Shown: in pieces, positions 1 to 5,836 of the stretch
Layout: each line of letters starts with the position of its first letter
Numbering within the stretch: position 1 is the stretch's first letter
Program-made: the position numbers and the translations under genes
Source of the DNA: an uncultured Pseudomonadota bacterium
GTDB lineage: Bacteria; Pseudomonadota; Gammaproteobacteria; Burkholderiales; Usitatibacteraceae
Reading direction: 5' to 3'
DNA length: 11,536 nt
Assembly (NCBI GenBank): GCA_946885905.1
Contig: CAMPHL010000034.1
Span: forward strand, 1-11,536
The notes under the pieces: generated by a model
Databases searched by the model: none
Told to the model about the DNA's origin: nothing
Seen by the model: the letters and a program-made list of their open reading frames with translations, nothing else

Positions 1-2
1 CC

Positions 3-593
3 CGAGAAACCGCCCCTTCCGCCGCGCGCAACCAGCAGCCGATCCTCGATGTGGTCGCGCGAGTACTCCCGGCGAACGGCATCGTACTCGAGGTCGGCAG
101 CGGCACGGGCCAGCACGTGGCGCACTTCGCCAAGGCGCTGCCGAATCTCGTCTTCCAGCCGAGCGAGATGGATCGAGCCAGGCACGCTTCGATCGCCGCC
201 TGGATCCGGCACGAGAACCTCGCCAATGTGAACCCGCCGATCGCCTTCGACGTGACGCGCCTGCCCTGGCCGGTAGCGCACGCCGACGCCGTCATCTGCA
301 TCAACGTGATCCACATCTCGCCCTGGGAGGCCACCCTCGCCTTGATGCGCGGCGCCGGCGAACTGCTCGCCTCGGGCAGCGTGCTGGTGACCTATGGACC
401 GTATCGCCGCGGTGGCGCCCACACCGCGCCCAGCAACGAAGCCTTCGACGCGAGCCTCCGGCAGCGCGACCCGAGCTGGGGCGTGCGCGACCTGGAGTCG
501 GTCGCGGCCGCGGCCGCTGCCCACGGCCTCGACCTGGAGGAAACCGTCCCGATGCCCGCGAACAACTTCATGCTGGTCTTGCGCAAGCGGTAG
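3..593 (+). CDS. DUF938 family SAM-dependent methyltransferase-like protein (5' end outside window)
   Basis: The frame is open to the left edge, so the true start lies upstream. The GTG at 51 falls inside the family domain: the residues before it (SAARNQQPILDVVARVLP) match the usual DUF938 N-terminal helix. Visible motifs are the glycine-rich SAM loop VLEVGSGTGQH, then CINVIHISPWEAT, VTYGPYRRGG, SNEAFDASLRQRDPSWGVRDLE and the C-terminal MPANNFMLVLRKR, all hallmarks of this family. The fold is that of a class I methyltransferase. The family's substrate is not known to me, so I assign none. The gene ends 11 bases before the amidase start, so the two are probably co-transcribed. Confidence in the family is high; enzymatic activity is inferred from the SAM loop only. 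Confidence 0.9.
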   Translation, partial: RETAPSAARNQQPILDVVARVLPANGIVLEVGSGTGQHVAHFAKALPNLVFQPSEMDRARHASIAAWIRHENLANVNPPIAFDVTRLPWPVAHADAVICINVIHISPWEATLALMRGAGELLASGSVLVTYGPYRRGGAHTAPSNEAFDASLRQRDPSWGVRDLESVAAAAAAHGLDLEETVPMPANNFMLVLRKR

Positions 594-604
594 ACTCGCC
601 GCCC

Positions 605-1696
605 ATGAAGCCTCCCGCCTATTGGACCGCCGCCGCAACCCGGCTCGTCGCGCTGGAAGAACCCAGGCGCCTCATCCGCTACCAGGCCGCGCAGGCTCCC
701 GAGCGCTGGCGGCAGGTGATCGAGAAAGACGCCGGGCTGCTGAGGGAAGTGTGCAGCTCGATGGAAGGGATGCTCGCCCACCACGGCATCTCGATCCCGG
801 TGCGCATCGTCTCGGCCGTGATGTATCACGTGCTCTACAAGCGCCACGGCTACTTCATCGACGAGAGCAACCTCTTCGCCGACCACGGGCGCATCTCGCG
901 GCCGCTGATGGCGTTCCTGCAGCGCCAATACACGTGGTCGCACATGGCCTGCACGACGGCCTCGGTGTTCGACGCGGCCACGAACGAGATGGTGATGCTG
1001 CGAAGCCTCGATTGGCCCGGCGCCGAGACGCTCGCCAGGGCCACGCGCCTGCACGAATTCCAGGACGCGGCGGGGCGCACGGCGTTCCTCTCGGCGGGCC
1101 TCACGGGGATGGTCGGCATCCTCACCGGCGTGAAACCCGGCGCCTTCTCGGTCGCGCTCAACTTCGCGCACGCCCGCCGCTCGATCCGGCCCGCGGCCGA
1201 TCCCACGATGATGATCCGGCGCCTGCTCGAGGATCCGGGCGCGAATTCGTTCGGAGCGGCCAAGCTCGCGATCAGCAAATGGAACCTGGGCGCTCCGTGC
1301 TTCATCTCCCTTTGCGGCATCGCCAAGGGCGAGGGCTGCGTCTTCGAATTCCTTCCGGGCGGCGCCCACCAGGTGCGTGAGATGGGCGATGTGCCGTACG
1401 TGGTGCAGGCGAACCACTACGACGGCAAGGAAGATACGGCGGCCACCCAGCAGATGGAGGCCTCCGATACCGAGGCGCGCTTCCAGGCGACGCTGGCCCA
1501 GTCCTCCGGCATGCGTCGGCGGCAGGTCGAGACCCGTTTCGCGGCGTGGGGCGCAAATCCCGGGGGCGAACCGGTGGAAGCCGCGGCCTTGCGCGTGTGG
1601 AGCGAAGTGCCGGTGCGCAACTACGAAACCACGCAGTTCGTGGTCATGCGGCCGTCCAAGGGGGCGATGAACATCTGGGTCGCCGCGCGCAGCTAG
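605..1696 (+). CDS. Acid ceramidase/NAAA-like Ntn-hydrolase amidase
   Basis: A 363-residue protein resembling N-acylethanolamine-hydrolysing acid amidase and acid ceramidase (choloylglycine hydrolase superfamily), which cleave amide bonds of N-acyl lipids with an N-terminal cysteine freed by self-cleavage. The predicted nucleophile is Cys116 in HMACTTASVFD, followed by the family block MLRSLDW (Arg133, Asp136). It is then followed by GILTGVKPGAFSVALNFA (171-188), the conserved 'tG.kPG.fs..lN' strand pair, and VVQANHYD (267-273), where Asn270 matches the oxyanion Asn of human acid ceramidase. The C-terminal NYETTQFVVMRPSKGAMNIW also fits. Self-cleavage would occur at Ala115/Cys116, leaving a 115-residue alpha part, about the eukaryotic size. 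No signal peptide is visible, so it is probably cytoplasmic, unlike the lysosomal homologues. There is no clear Shine-Dalgarno; translation is probably coupled to the gene 11 bases upstream. The substrate is unknown. Confidence 0.82.
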   Translation: MKPPAYWTAAATRLVALEEPRRLIRYQAAQAPERWRQVIEKDAGLLREVCSSMEGMLAHHGISIPVRIVSAVMYHVLYKRHGYFIDESNLFADHGRISRPLMAFLQRQYTWSHMACTTASVFDAATNEMVMLRSLDWPGAETLARATRLHEFQDAAGRTAFLSAGLTGMVGILTGVKPGAFSVALNFAHARRSIRPAADPTMMIRRLLEDPGANSFGAAKLAISKWNLGAPCFISLCGIAKGEGCVFEFLPGGAHQVREMGDVPYVVQANHYDGKEDTAATQQMEASDTEARFQATLAQSSGMRRRQVETRFAAWGANPGGEPVEAAALRVWSEVPVRNYETTQFVVMRPSKGAMNIWVAARS

Positions 1697-2457
1697 GCAA
1701 CCAACACCGGGGCCAGGTACGGGACAGGTACTTGTGCCAGGCGTGGGACAGGTACGGGACAGGTACTTGTGCCAGGTGCCTGTGCCAGGCGTGGGACCGG
1801 TGACCTCATCTCGGCCTGTAGTCTCTCCACCTCCTGCACGAATGCGTCGTCCCCAAGCGGCCGACTCCGCTGTATGGCCGTGCGAATCTTCGAGATCTCC
1901 TCTTCGGAAATTTGCAGCCGGAAAAGACCGCGGTACGTTGACTGTCGATCTTCCGGTGTAGAGCCGAGACCCAGGTAGAGCTTGTGCGGTGTAATGAATG
2001 CGGAAGGTTCTCCTTCGCCGTTCGTGCCGTAACTCGACCATGGGTATTGGCTGGGTGTGCCGACCATGCCCGCGCGCAGCGGGTTCAGCTCGATGTAGCG
2101 CTGGCAGGTGAGGAAATAGGGCTTCGAATCGACCAGCGATGCCTTGAAGCGGCCCTGCCAGACCGATCCGCATCGATTGTGCTTCCGGTTCACGTGCTGG
2201 CCGAAGATCTGGTTCACGGCATGCATCAGCTGCGAAATCGATGGGATGTCGGGCGGCGAGACGAGCAGGTGGACGTGATTGCTCATCAGCACGTACGCGT
2301 GGACTTCACAGCCGTGGCGCTTCGCGTACTCCTGGAGCAGGCCGAGGTACAGGCTGTGGTCCGCGTCGGACATGAAGCAACGGGCCTTGTTGTGCCCCCG
2401 CTGCAGGACATGGAGCGGGTAGCCAGCAAGAAGAGTTCGGCGATTTTGGCGGGGCAT
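1693..2457 (-). CDS. REP-associated tyrosine transposase (RAYT, Y1/HUH family)
   Basis: A 254-residue protein of the IS200-like Y1 family, which nick and join single-stranded DNA at REP hairpins. Visible motifs are the N-terminal RRTLLAGYPLHVLQRGHN, the HUH metal-binding pair His61-Val-His63 in MSNHVHLLVSPP, GSVWQGRFKASL (98-109) and the catalytic region CQRYIELNPLRAGMV with Tyr121 as the likely nucleophile. The RAYT-type C-terminal helix RPLGDDAFVQEVERLQ (199-214) follows. The ATG at 2457 has GGGG a few bases upstream. From residue 220 on, the last 35 residues (PVPRLAQ repeats) are encoded by REP DNA, and the TAG stop lies in the same CTAG as the stop of the convergent amidase gene. That tail is probably an accident of insertion. 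The enzyme core looks intact. Confidence 0.92.
   Translation of the reverse strand: MPRQNRRTLLAGYPLHVLQRGHNKARCFMSDADHSLYLGLLQEYAKRHGCEVHAYVLMSNHVHLLVSPPDIPSISQLMHAVNQIFGQHVNRKHNRCGSVWQGRFKASLVDSKPYFLTCQRYIELNPLRAGMVGTPSQYPWSSYGTNGEGEPSAFITPHKLYLGLGSTPEDRQSTYRGLFRLQISEEEISKIRTAIQRSRPLGDDAFVQEVERLQAEMRSPVPRLAQAPGTSTCPVPVPRLAQVPVPYLAPVLVA
1703..1800 (+). repeat. Tandem REP cluster
   Basis: Three related REP copies lie in the same orientation. The first is 1703-1741. The second repeats 28 bases of it exactly (1714-1741 equals 1749-1776, offset 35). A third, shorter copy repeats 17 bases (1733-1749 equals 1781-1797). The core reads GGTACGGGACAGGTACTTGT followed by GCCAGG. The same core appears in direct and inverted orientation at the other end of the RAYT gene. 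The minus strand of this cluster is translated as the C-terminal tail of the transposase. Confidence 0.88.
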
Positions 2458-2496
2458 GTCCCCAAGAACGCGCCTCGGCGCCAGGGGATGACAAGG

Positions 2497-2598
2497 ACAC
2501 CGGGGCCAGGTACGGGACAGGTACTTGTGCCAGGTCTCTCCTAGGCGCGCCTAGGAGAGACCTGGCACAAGTACCTGTCCCGTACCTGGCCCCGGTGT
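2497..2598. repeat. Perfect 102-bp palindrome made of two inverted REP copies
   Basis: Two 51-base arms (2497-2547 and 2548-2598) are exact reverse complements with no spacer. Each arm is a 38-base REP copy plus a 13-base inner part; the centre reads CCTAGGCGCGCCTAGG. Transcribed from either side it would form a very long hairpin. Because it sits 8 bases past the cardiolipin synthase stop, it could act as a 3' end structure for that transcript and as a substrate for the adjacent RAYT. Pairing of the arms was checked base by base; the roles are inference. Confidence 0.95.
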
Positions 2599-2605
2599 TC
2601 GCGGT

Positions 2606-3883
2606 TCAGAGCAGCTCGTTGATCGAGTACGCCAGGTGGGCGTGCAGCTTTTGCCGCAGCGGCCGCTTCACCCACTTCTCCAGCTTGATCTCGTCGGCAC
2701 GCTCCACGTACTTCTCGAAGATCTTGTCCAGCCTCTGGGCGGTCTTCGGGTCCAGGATCCCCAGGCTCACCTCGTCGTTGGTCTCGAAGGAGCGGTCGTC
2801 GAAGTTGGACGAGCCCACGATGCTGTACCTGCCGTCGACCGTCATCACCTTCTGGTGCAGCAGCGTGTGCGAGTACTCGAACAGCCGCACGCCCGCCCGC
2901 AGGAGCCTCTCGAAGTTGCGCTGTCCGGCGTACTGGACGATCGGGTTGTCCGAGCCGCCGGTCGAAGGCATCAGCACGCGCACGTCCACGCCGCGCTCGA
3001 CCGCATCGCCGAACGCCTCGATCGCATCCAGATCGGGAATGAAGTAGGGGTTCTGGATCCAGATCCGCTCGCGGGCGAGGCAGATGAGCGAGTGGTGGAG
3101 GATCTTCACGGCCGGGGCGGAGCATTCGGGCTTGGCGTAGGCGAGGTGCATCTTGAGCTCCCCCGCGTGCTCCAGCTCCGGGAACACATCGGGCCCCGCG
3201 AAGAGCTCGCCCGTCTCGCCCGCCCAGTTCTCGCTGAAGCAGCCCTGCAGCGCATGCACGATGGGCCCGCGCACCCGCACGCTCACGTCGGCGAAGTGCT
3301 TGTGGTCCTCGGCATCGCCCAGCCAGTCGTCCACGACGCAATGTCCGCCCACGAAGGCTTCCTTGCCGTCGATCACCAGGATCTTGCGGTGCGTGCGGTC
3401 GTTGAGCACGCCGATGTTGCGCAGCTTCTTCTCGTGGAAGAAGTGCAGCTTCGCGCCCGCGTCGCGCAGCATCTCGCGCTCGTCCTCGCCGATGTTCTTC
3501 GAGCCGTTCGCGTCGAGGAGGATCCGCACCGTCACGCCCTCTTTCGCCCGGTCGGCCAGGGCCTTCGCCATGCGCTTGCCGAGCTTGCCGCCCTTCCAGA
3601 GGAAAGTCTCGTAGTGCACCGACTTCCTCGCCTTCTCGATCCGCTCGACCAGCACGTCCCAGAACTTGCCGTTCTCGAGGATCTCGACCGAGTTGCCCTC
3701 CACCACGCTGCCAAGCGAAAGGCCGGCAAGCGACGGCAGCAGATCGTCGATGCCGCACTCGGTCTCGAGCGTGAGATTGGGGTCGCGGTGGCGGCGGATG
3801 GACCAGATCACGATCCCCAGGAAGGTGAGGATCGCGATGAAGACGGCCAGCGCGAGGCTGCCCACGGCCCAGGCGGAGGACAT
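2606..3883 (-). CDS. cls: Phospholipase D family protein, cardiolipin synthase-like
   Basis: A 425-residue protein with one N-terminal membrane segment (about residues 8-28) followed by two phospholipase D domains. The two HKD motifs are complete: HRKILVID (His165, Lys167, Asp172) followed by GKEAFVGGHCVVDDW, and HQKVMTVD (His343, Lys345, Asp350) followed by GRYSIVGSSNFDDRS. The order membrane anchor, HKD, HKD and IQNPYFIPD in the middle fits bacterial cardiolipin synthases, which transfer a phosphatidyl group between phospholipids at the inner membrane. A related PLD activity cannot be excluded. It has one N-terminal helix rather than the two of ClsA. An in-frame TAG lies two codons before the ATG, so 3883 is the most upstream ATG. 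There is no good Shine-Dalgarno. It lies 72 bases downstream of the HIRAN gene on the same strand. Confidence 0.88.
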   Translation of the reverse strand: MSSAWAVGSLALAVFIAILTFLGIVIWSIRRHRDPNLTLETECGIDDLLPSLAGLSLGSVVEGNSVEILENGKFWDVLVERIEKARKSVHYETFLWKGGKLGKRMAKALADRAKEGVTVRILLDANGSKNIGEDEREMLRDAGAKLHFFHEKKLRNIGVLNDRTHRKILVIDGKEAFVGGHCVVDDWLGDAEDHKHFADVSVRVRGPIVHALQGCFSENWAGETGELFAGPDVFPELEHAGELKMHLAYAKPECSAPAVKILHHSLICLARERIWIQNPYFIPDLDAIEAFGDAVERGVDVRVLMPSTGGSDNPIVQYAGQRNFERLLRAGVRLFEYSHTLLHQKVMTVDGRYSIVGSSNFDDRSFETNDEVSLGILDPKTAQRLDKIFEKYVERADEIKLEKWVKRPLRQKLHAHLAYSINELL

Positions 3884-3901
3884 GCGCTAAAGACATGCCA
3901 G

Positions 3902-3925
3902 CGGGCGGAATGTTCTCGCCGCCCG
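3902..3925 (-). other. Short GC hairpin between HIRAN and cardiolipin synthase genes
   Basis: CGGGCGG (3902-3908) pairs with CCGCCCG (3919-3925) around a 10-base loop. It lies in the 72-base gap between the HIRAN/PcfJ-like gene and the cardiolipin synthase gene. No run of T follows on the minus strand, so it is a weak candidate for an attenuator or mRNA-stabilising stem and not a clear intrinsic terminator. Confidence 0.35.
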
Positions 3926-3955
3926 TTGCTTCTGCAAGTACGGAGGCCCGATGTC

Positions 3956-5290
3956 CTACATTGCCGCGACCGCGCGCTGCGCCACCTCGAGCATCTCGTC
4001 GCCCACCGCGGCGTTTTTCTTCCCGGCGATCTGCTCCAGCTCCCAGGGCTCGTCCGTGTCCACCCGCGTCAAGCTGAAGCAGGCCTTGCGCTCGTCGGTG
4101 AGCTGGTCGCGGATCGAGAACACCGCGTAACTGCCCGCGCGGCAATCGTCCTCGTAATCCGCGAGGCAGTTCTTCATCGCGGCAGCTTCGGCAGCGAGCT
4201 CGACCGCCGAACGAATCGGAACGACCCGCCATTGTCCGAAGGTCATCTCGCCGCAGGGCACGGCCCAGGGCAAGGCGTTTGCCGGCATCAGGGCCTTGAA
4301 ATGCGCGATGCTTTTCTCGGCGATCCACGGCCAACCCGCATGCTGCTGGTTCGCGTCCGGGATCGGCTTCGTGTCGATGAACCAGTTGGCGGCGCACACG
4401 ACATGGCACCGCAGCAACCCGCGATGCCGCACCAGCGCGCGCATGAACCACAGCGGATACCGCTCGAAATCCAGCCGCGCGGAGCGGTCCGTGCGGTGGT
4501 AGGCAAGCGCCAGCGCGTGGCCGGCAAACTCCGGCGGCGGTGGCTCCTGCACGTCGAGGCGCAACAGCAGGTTGGCGAGGCGCGCGATGGGGATGGGCTT
4601 CACCCAAGCCTCACCCAGGCGCTCGAACGAGCCAAATCCCCAGCGCGTGAGCTTCCTCCAGGCGCCCGCCTCAATGCCGGCGGCTTCGAGCACCCCTTGG
4701 AGCGCGAGGGAAGGATGCGCGTGCGCAGCCGCGGCGCGGTCTTCGGGCACGAGGCGCAGGAAGGGCAGCAGCGCCGGTTTCTCGACGCCCACGAGGGCGA
4801 GGGCCGCCGCGTGCGCCTGCAGCCAGCCGGAAGCCTCTCCAGGCACAGGGCCGCCGAATATCCGATTACCCAGCGACCGAAGCAGGATCTCGGACGGCTG
4901 GAAGGGATCCTCCCGAGGCGCCGTCGAAGGGGCCAACCGCGCGCCGCCGGCCACCTGCCATGCGACCTCGAGCATCATCCGGTTCCATGGATCGGGGCCT
5001 GCGCGCATGGCCGCCACCCGAGCCTCCACCCGGCAGCCGCGATCCATCATCTGCGAAAGCATGTAGTTGGCTTCGCGCGGGACATATCCCAGCATCACGC
5101 CCTGCCATTCGATGGCTATCGCGCGCGCATCGTGCCGATTGCCGGGCTCGCGCCGCAGCACCAAGAGGTCACTCGGGCGCATGCGAGCCCAGCAGGATTC
5201 CCCCCGGTAGTACTGGAATCCCGCGACCGGGCATTGCATGACCGGCACTGAATCGGCCTGGACCTCGTATCGGGCTGGCGTCCCGGACAT
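3956..5290 (-). CDS. HIRAN domain protein with C-terminal PcfJ-like domain
   Basis: A 444-residue protein. Residues about 16-95 look like a HIRAN domain: VPVMQCPVAGFQYYRGESCW, LLVLRREPGNRHDARAIAIEW and GVMLGYVPREANYMLSQMMDRG match its 'REP.N..D..AI.v...g..lGY.pr..n..l' pattern. HIRAN domains in helicases such as HLTF bind DNA ends. Residues about 355-440 resemble the PcfJ domain of conjugative plasmids: MKNCLADYEDDCRAGSYAVF, ACFSLTRV, WELEQIAGKKNAAV. The middle (about 130-350) is unrecognised, with no helicase or nuclease motif visible. No signal peptide or membrane segment is seen, so it is probably cytoplasmic. The ATG is preceded by AGAGG at good spacing. The function is unknown; DNA or nucleic acid binding is inferred from HIRAN alone. 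Confidence 0.75.
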   Translation of the reverse strand: MSGTPARYEVQADSVPVMQCPVAGFQYYRGESCWARMRPSDLLVLRREPGNRHDARAIAIEWQGVMLGYVPREANYMLSQMMDRGCRVEARVAAMRAGPDPWNRMMLEVAWQVAGGARLAPSTAPREDPFQPSEILLRSLGNRIFGGPVPGEASGWLQAHAAALALVGVEKPALLPFLRLVPEDRAAAAHAHPSLALQGVLEAAGIEAGAWRKLTRWGFGSFERLGEAWVKPIPIARLANLLLRLDVQEPPPPEFAGHALALAYHRTDRSARLDFERYPLWFMRALVRHRGLLRCHVVCAANWFIDTKPIPDANQQHAGWPWIAEKSIAHFKALMPANALPWAVPCGEMTFGQWRVVPIRSAVELAAEAAAMKNCLADYEDDCRAGSYAVFSIRDQLTDERKACFSLTRVDTDEPWELEQIAGKKNAAVGDEMLEVAQRAVAAM

Positions 5291-5312
5291 CGGCTACCTC
5301 TACAAATGGCCT

Positions 5313-5336
5313 CGAGCCTGCCAACAGCCAGGCTCG
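5313..5336 (-). terminator. Terminator-like hairpin after the small membrane protein gene
   Basis: CGAGCCTG (5313-5320) and CAGGCTCG (5329-5336) form a perfect 8-bp stem with an 8-base loop. It begins 10 bases past the stop of the 85-residue ORF on the minus strand. The downstream tract is only weakly T-rich (CATTTGT), so termination may be partial, with read-through into the HIRAN gene. Confidence 0.45.
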
Positions 5337-5346
5337 CCAGGTGAGC

Positions 5347-5604
5347 CTAGGGTCGTATGCCCGAGCCCAAGTACACGATCCACGCGAGGAACGCCGCCTC
5401 GGCGACCACCGCCGCGATTCCGATGACCCACTTGTCCCGCAGCGAGGCGTGCGGCCCGGTGCGCTCCCGGAACAGCACCACCTTCAGCCGCCCCGGCGGG
5501 AACAGCCGATAGAGCAGCCACGCGATCGGCGCCACGACCACGAACACGAAGACCGGGACGACGAAGGGCCGGATCGCAATGGCGATCGCCGTGGTGAGCT
5601 GCAT
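5347..5604 (-). CDS. Small two-helix membrane protein, hypothetical
   Basis: 85 residues with two strongly hydrophobic segments, about residues 13-34 (FVVPVFVFVVVAPIAWLLYR) and 59-80 (WVIGIAAVVAEAAFLAWIVY). They are joined by a basic loop (PPGRLKVVLFRERTGPHASLRDK). By the positive-inside rule the loop should face the cytoplasm, putting both ends in the periplasm. A GGAGG (5615-5619 as its complement) lies 10 bases before the ATG and overlaps the end of the 35-residue ORF upstream, suggesting translational coupling. I do not recognise the family and assign no function. Confidence 0.75.
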   Translation of the reverse strand: MQLTTAIAIAIRPFVVPVFVFVVVAPIAWLLYRLFPPGRLKVVLFRERTGPHASLRDKWVIGIAAVVAEAAFLAWIVYLGSGIRP

Positions 5605-5611
5605 CGCAACC

Positions 5612-5719
5612 CTACCTCCGCATCGCCTTGGCGATCGCCGCCTGGGCGGCCTGCCAGGCGGCCAGGTCGCGCTCCATCAGCTCCTGGATCGGGGTGGGTT
5701 TCGTGCTGGATTCGCGCAT
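5612..5719 (-). CDS. 35-residue small ORF, unrecognised
   Basis: The ORF begins MRESSTKPTPIQELMERD and continues as an amphipathic alanine/glutamine-rich helix ending in AIAKAMRR. AAAGGAG (complement of 5727-5733) lies 7 bases before the ATG, an almost ideal ribosome binding site. The stop is 7 bases before the ATG of the 85-residue membrane protein, whose own ribosome binding site lies in its last codons, so the two look like one operon. It could be a genuine small protein or a leader peptide controlling the membrane protein. No family is recognised. Confidence 0.6.
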   Translation of the reverse strand: MRESSTKPTPIQELMERDLAAWQAAQAAIAKAMRR

Positions 5720-5836
5720 GGCCGGTCTCCTTTCCATGAGCGCAGGCTAGGGGAGGCCAGGCTCATGGCGTGAGCCAGCGAGCGGGGGGCAACGGCGTCA
5801 ACCAGCCGATCGACATGCCTAAGTTACGATGCCGGT
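5720..5836. promoter_or_regulatory. Divergent intergenic region
   Basis: This 117-base gap separates the minus-strand small-ORF operon from the plus-strand aminotransferase and must carry promoters for both. A short inverted repeat, GGCTCA (5760-5765) and TGAGCC (5771-5776), with a 5-base gap, could be an operator. No convincing -35/-10 pair can be assigned by eye in either direction. Confidence 0.35.

Larger units (their letters stand above)
1703..2599. mobile_element. RAYT/REP unit with 39-bp terminal inverted repeats
   Basis: A compact element of about 0.9 kb holding one REP-associated tyrosine transposase gene between REP sequences. Bases 1703-1741 are the exact reverse complement of 2561-2599, giving 39-bp perfect terminal inverted repeats; a further same-orientation copy lies at 2497-2534. 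The element starts 6 bases after the amidase stop and ends 6 bases before the stop of the convergent cardiolipin synthase gene, a typical place for REP elements. No target duplication is visible at its edges, as expected for HUH/Y1 enzymes. A sampled stretch inside it (1861-1920) has 34 of 60 G+C, lower than the flanking genes. RAYTs are usually single-copy and may be domesticated, so calling it mobile is inference. Confidence 0.8.

Noticed and set aside
51..593. GTG at 51 as the start of the DUF938 gene
   Set aside because: The frame stays open to the window edge and the residues before it match the family's N-terminal helix, so it is an internal codon.
1703..1800. Possible CRISPR-like array (28-base repeats spaced 35 apart)
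   Set aside because: There are only two full copies, no unique spacers and no cas genes, and the same sequence recurs as inverted ends of a RAYT unit.
392..2173. Very long antisense open frame
   Set aside because: It lies antisense to the amidase and DUF938 genes, has low-complexity Arg/Gly/His composition typical of GC-rich shadow frames, and shows no domain motif.
1697..2605. Target site duplication around the RAYT unit
   Set aside because: The bases just outside 1703 and 2599 do not match as direct repeats, consistent with a Y1 enzyme.
2541..5251. Long open frames on both strands over the cardiolipin synthase and HIRAN genes
   Set aside because: They are shadow frames; the other reading frames contain complete HKD and HIRAN motifs with sensible starts.
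5347..5719. Toxin-antitoxin pair (small ORF plus membrane protein)
   Set aside because: Gene sizes and coupling would allow it, but no known toxin or antitoxin motif is seen and there is no other supporting evidence.
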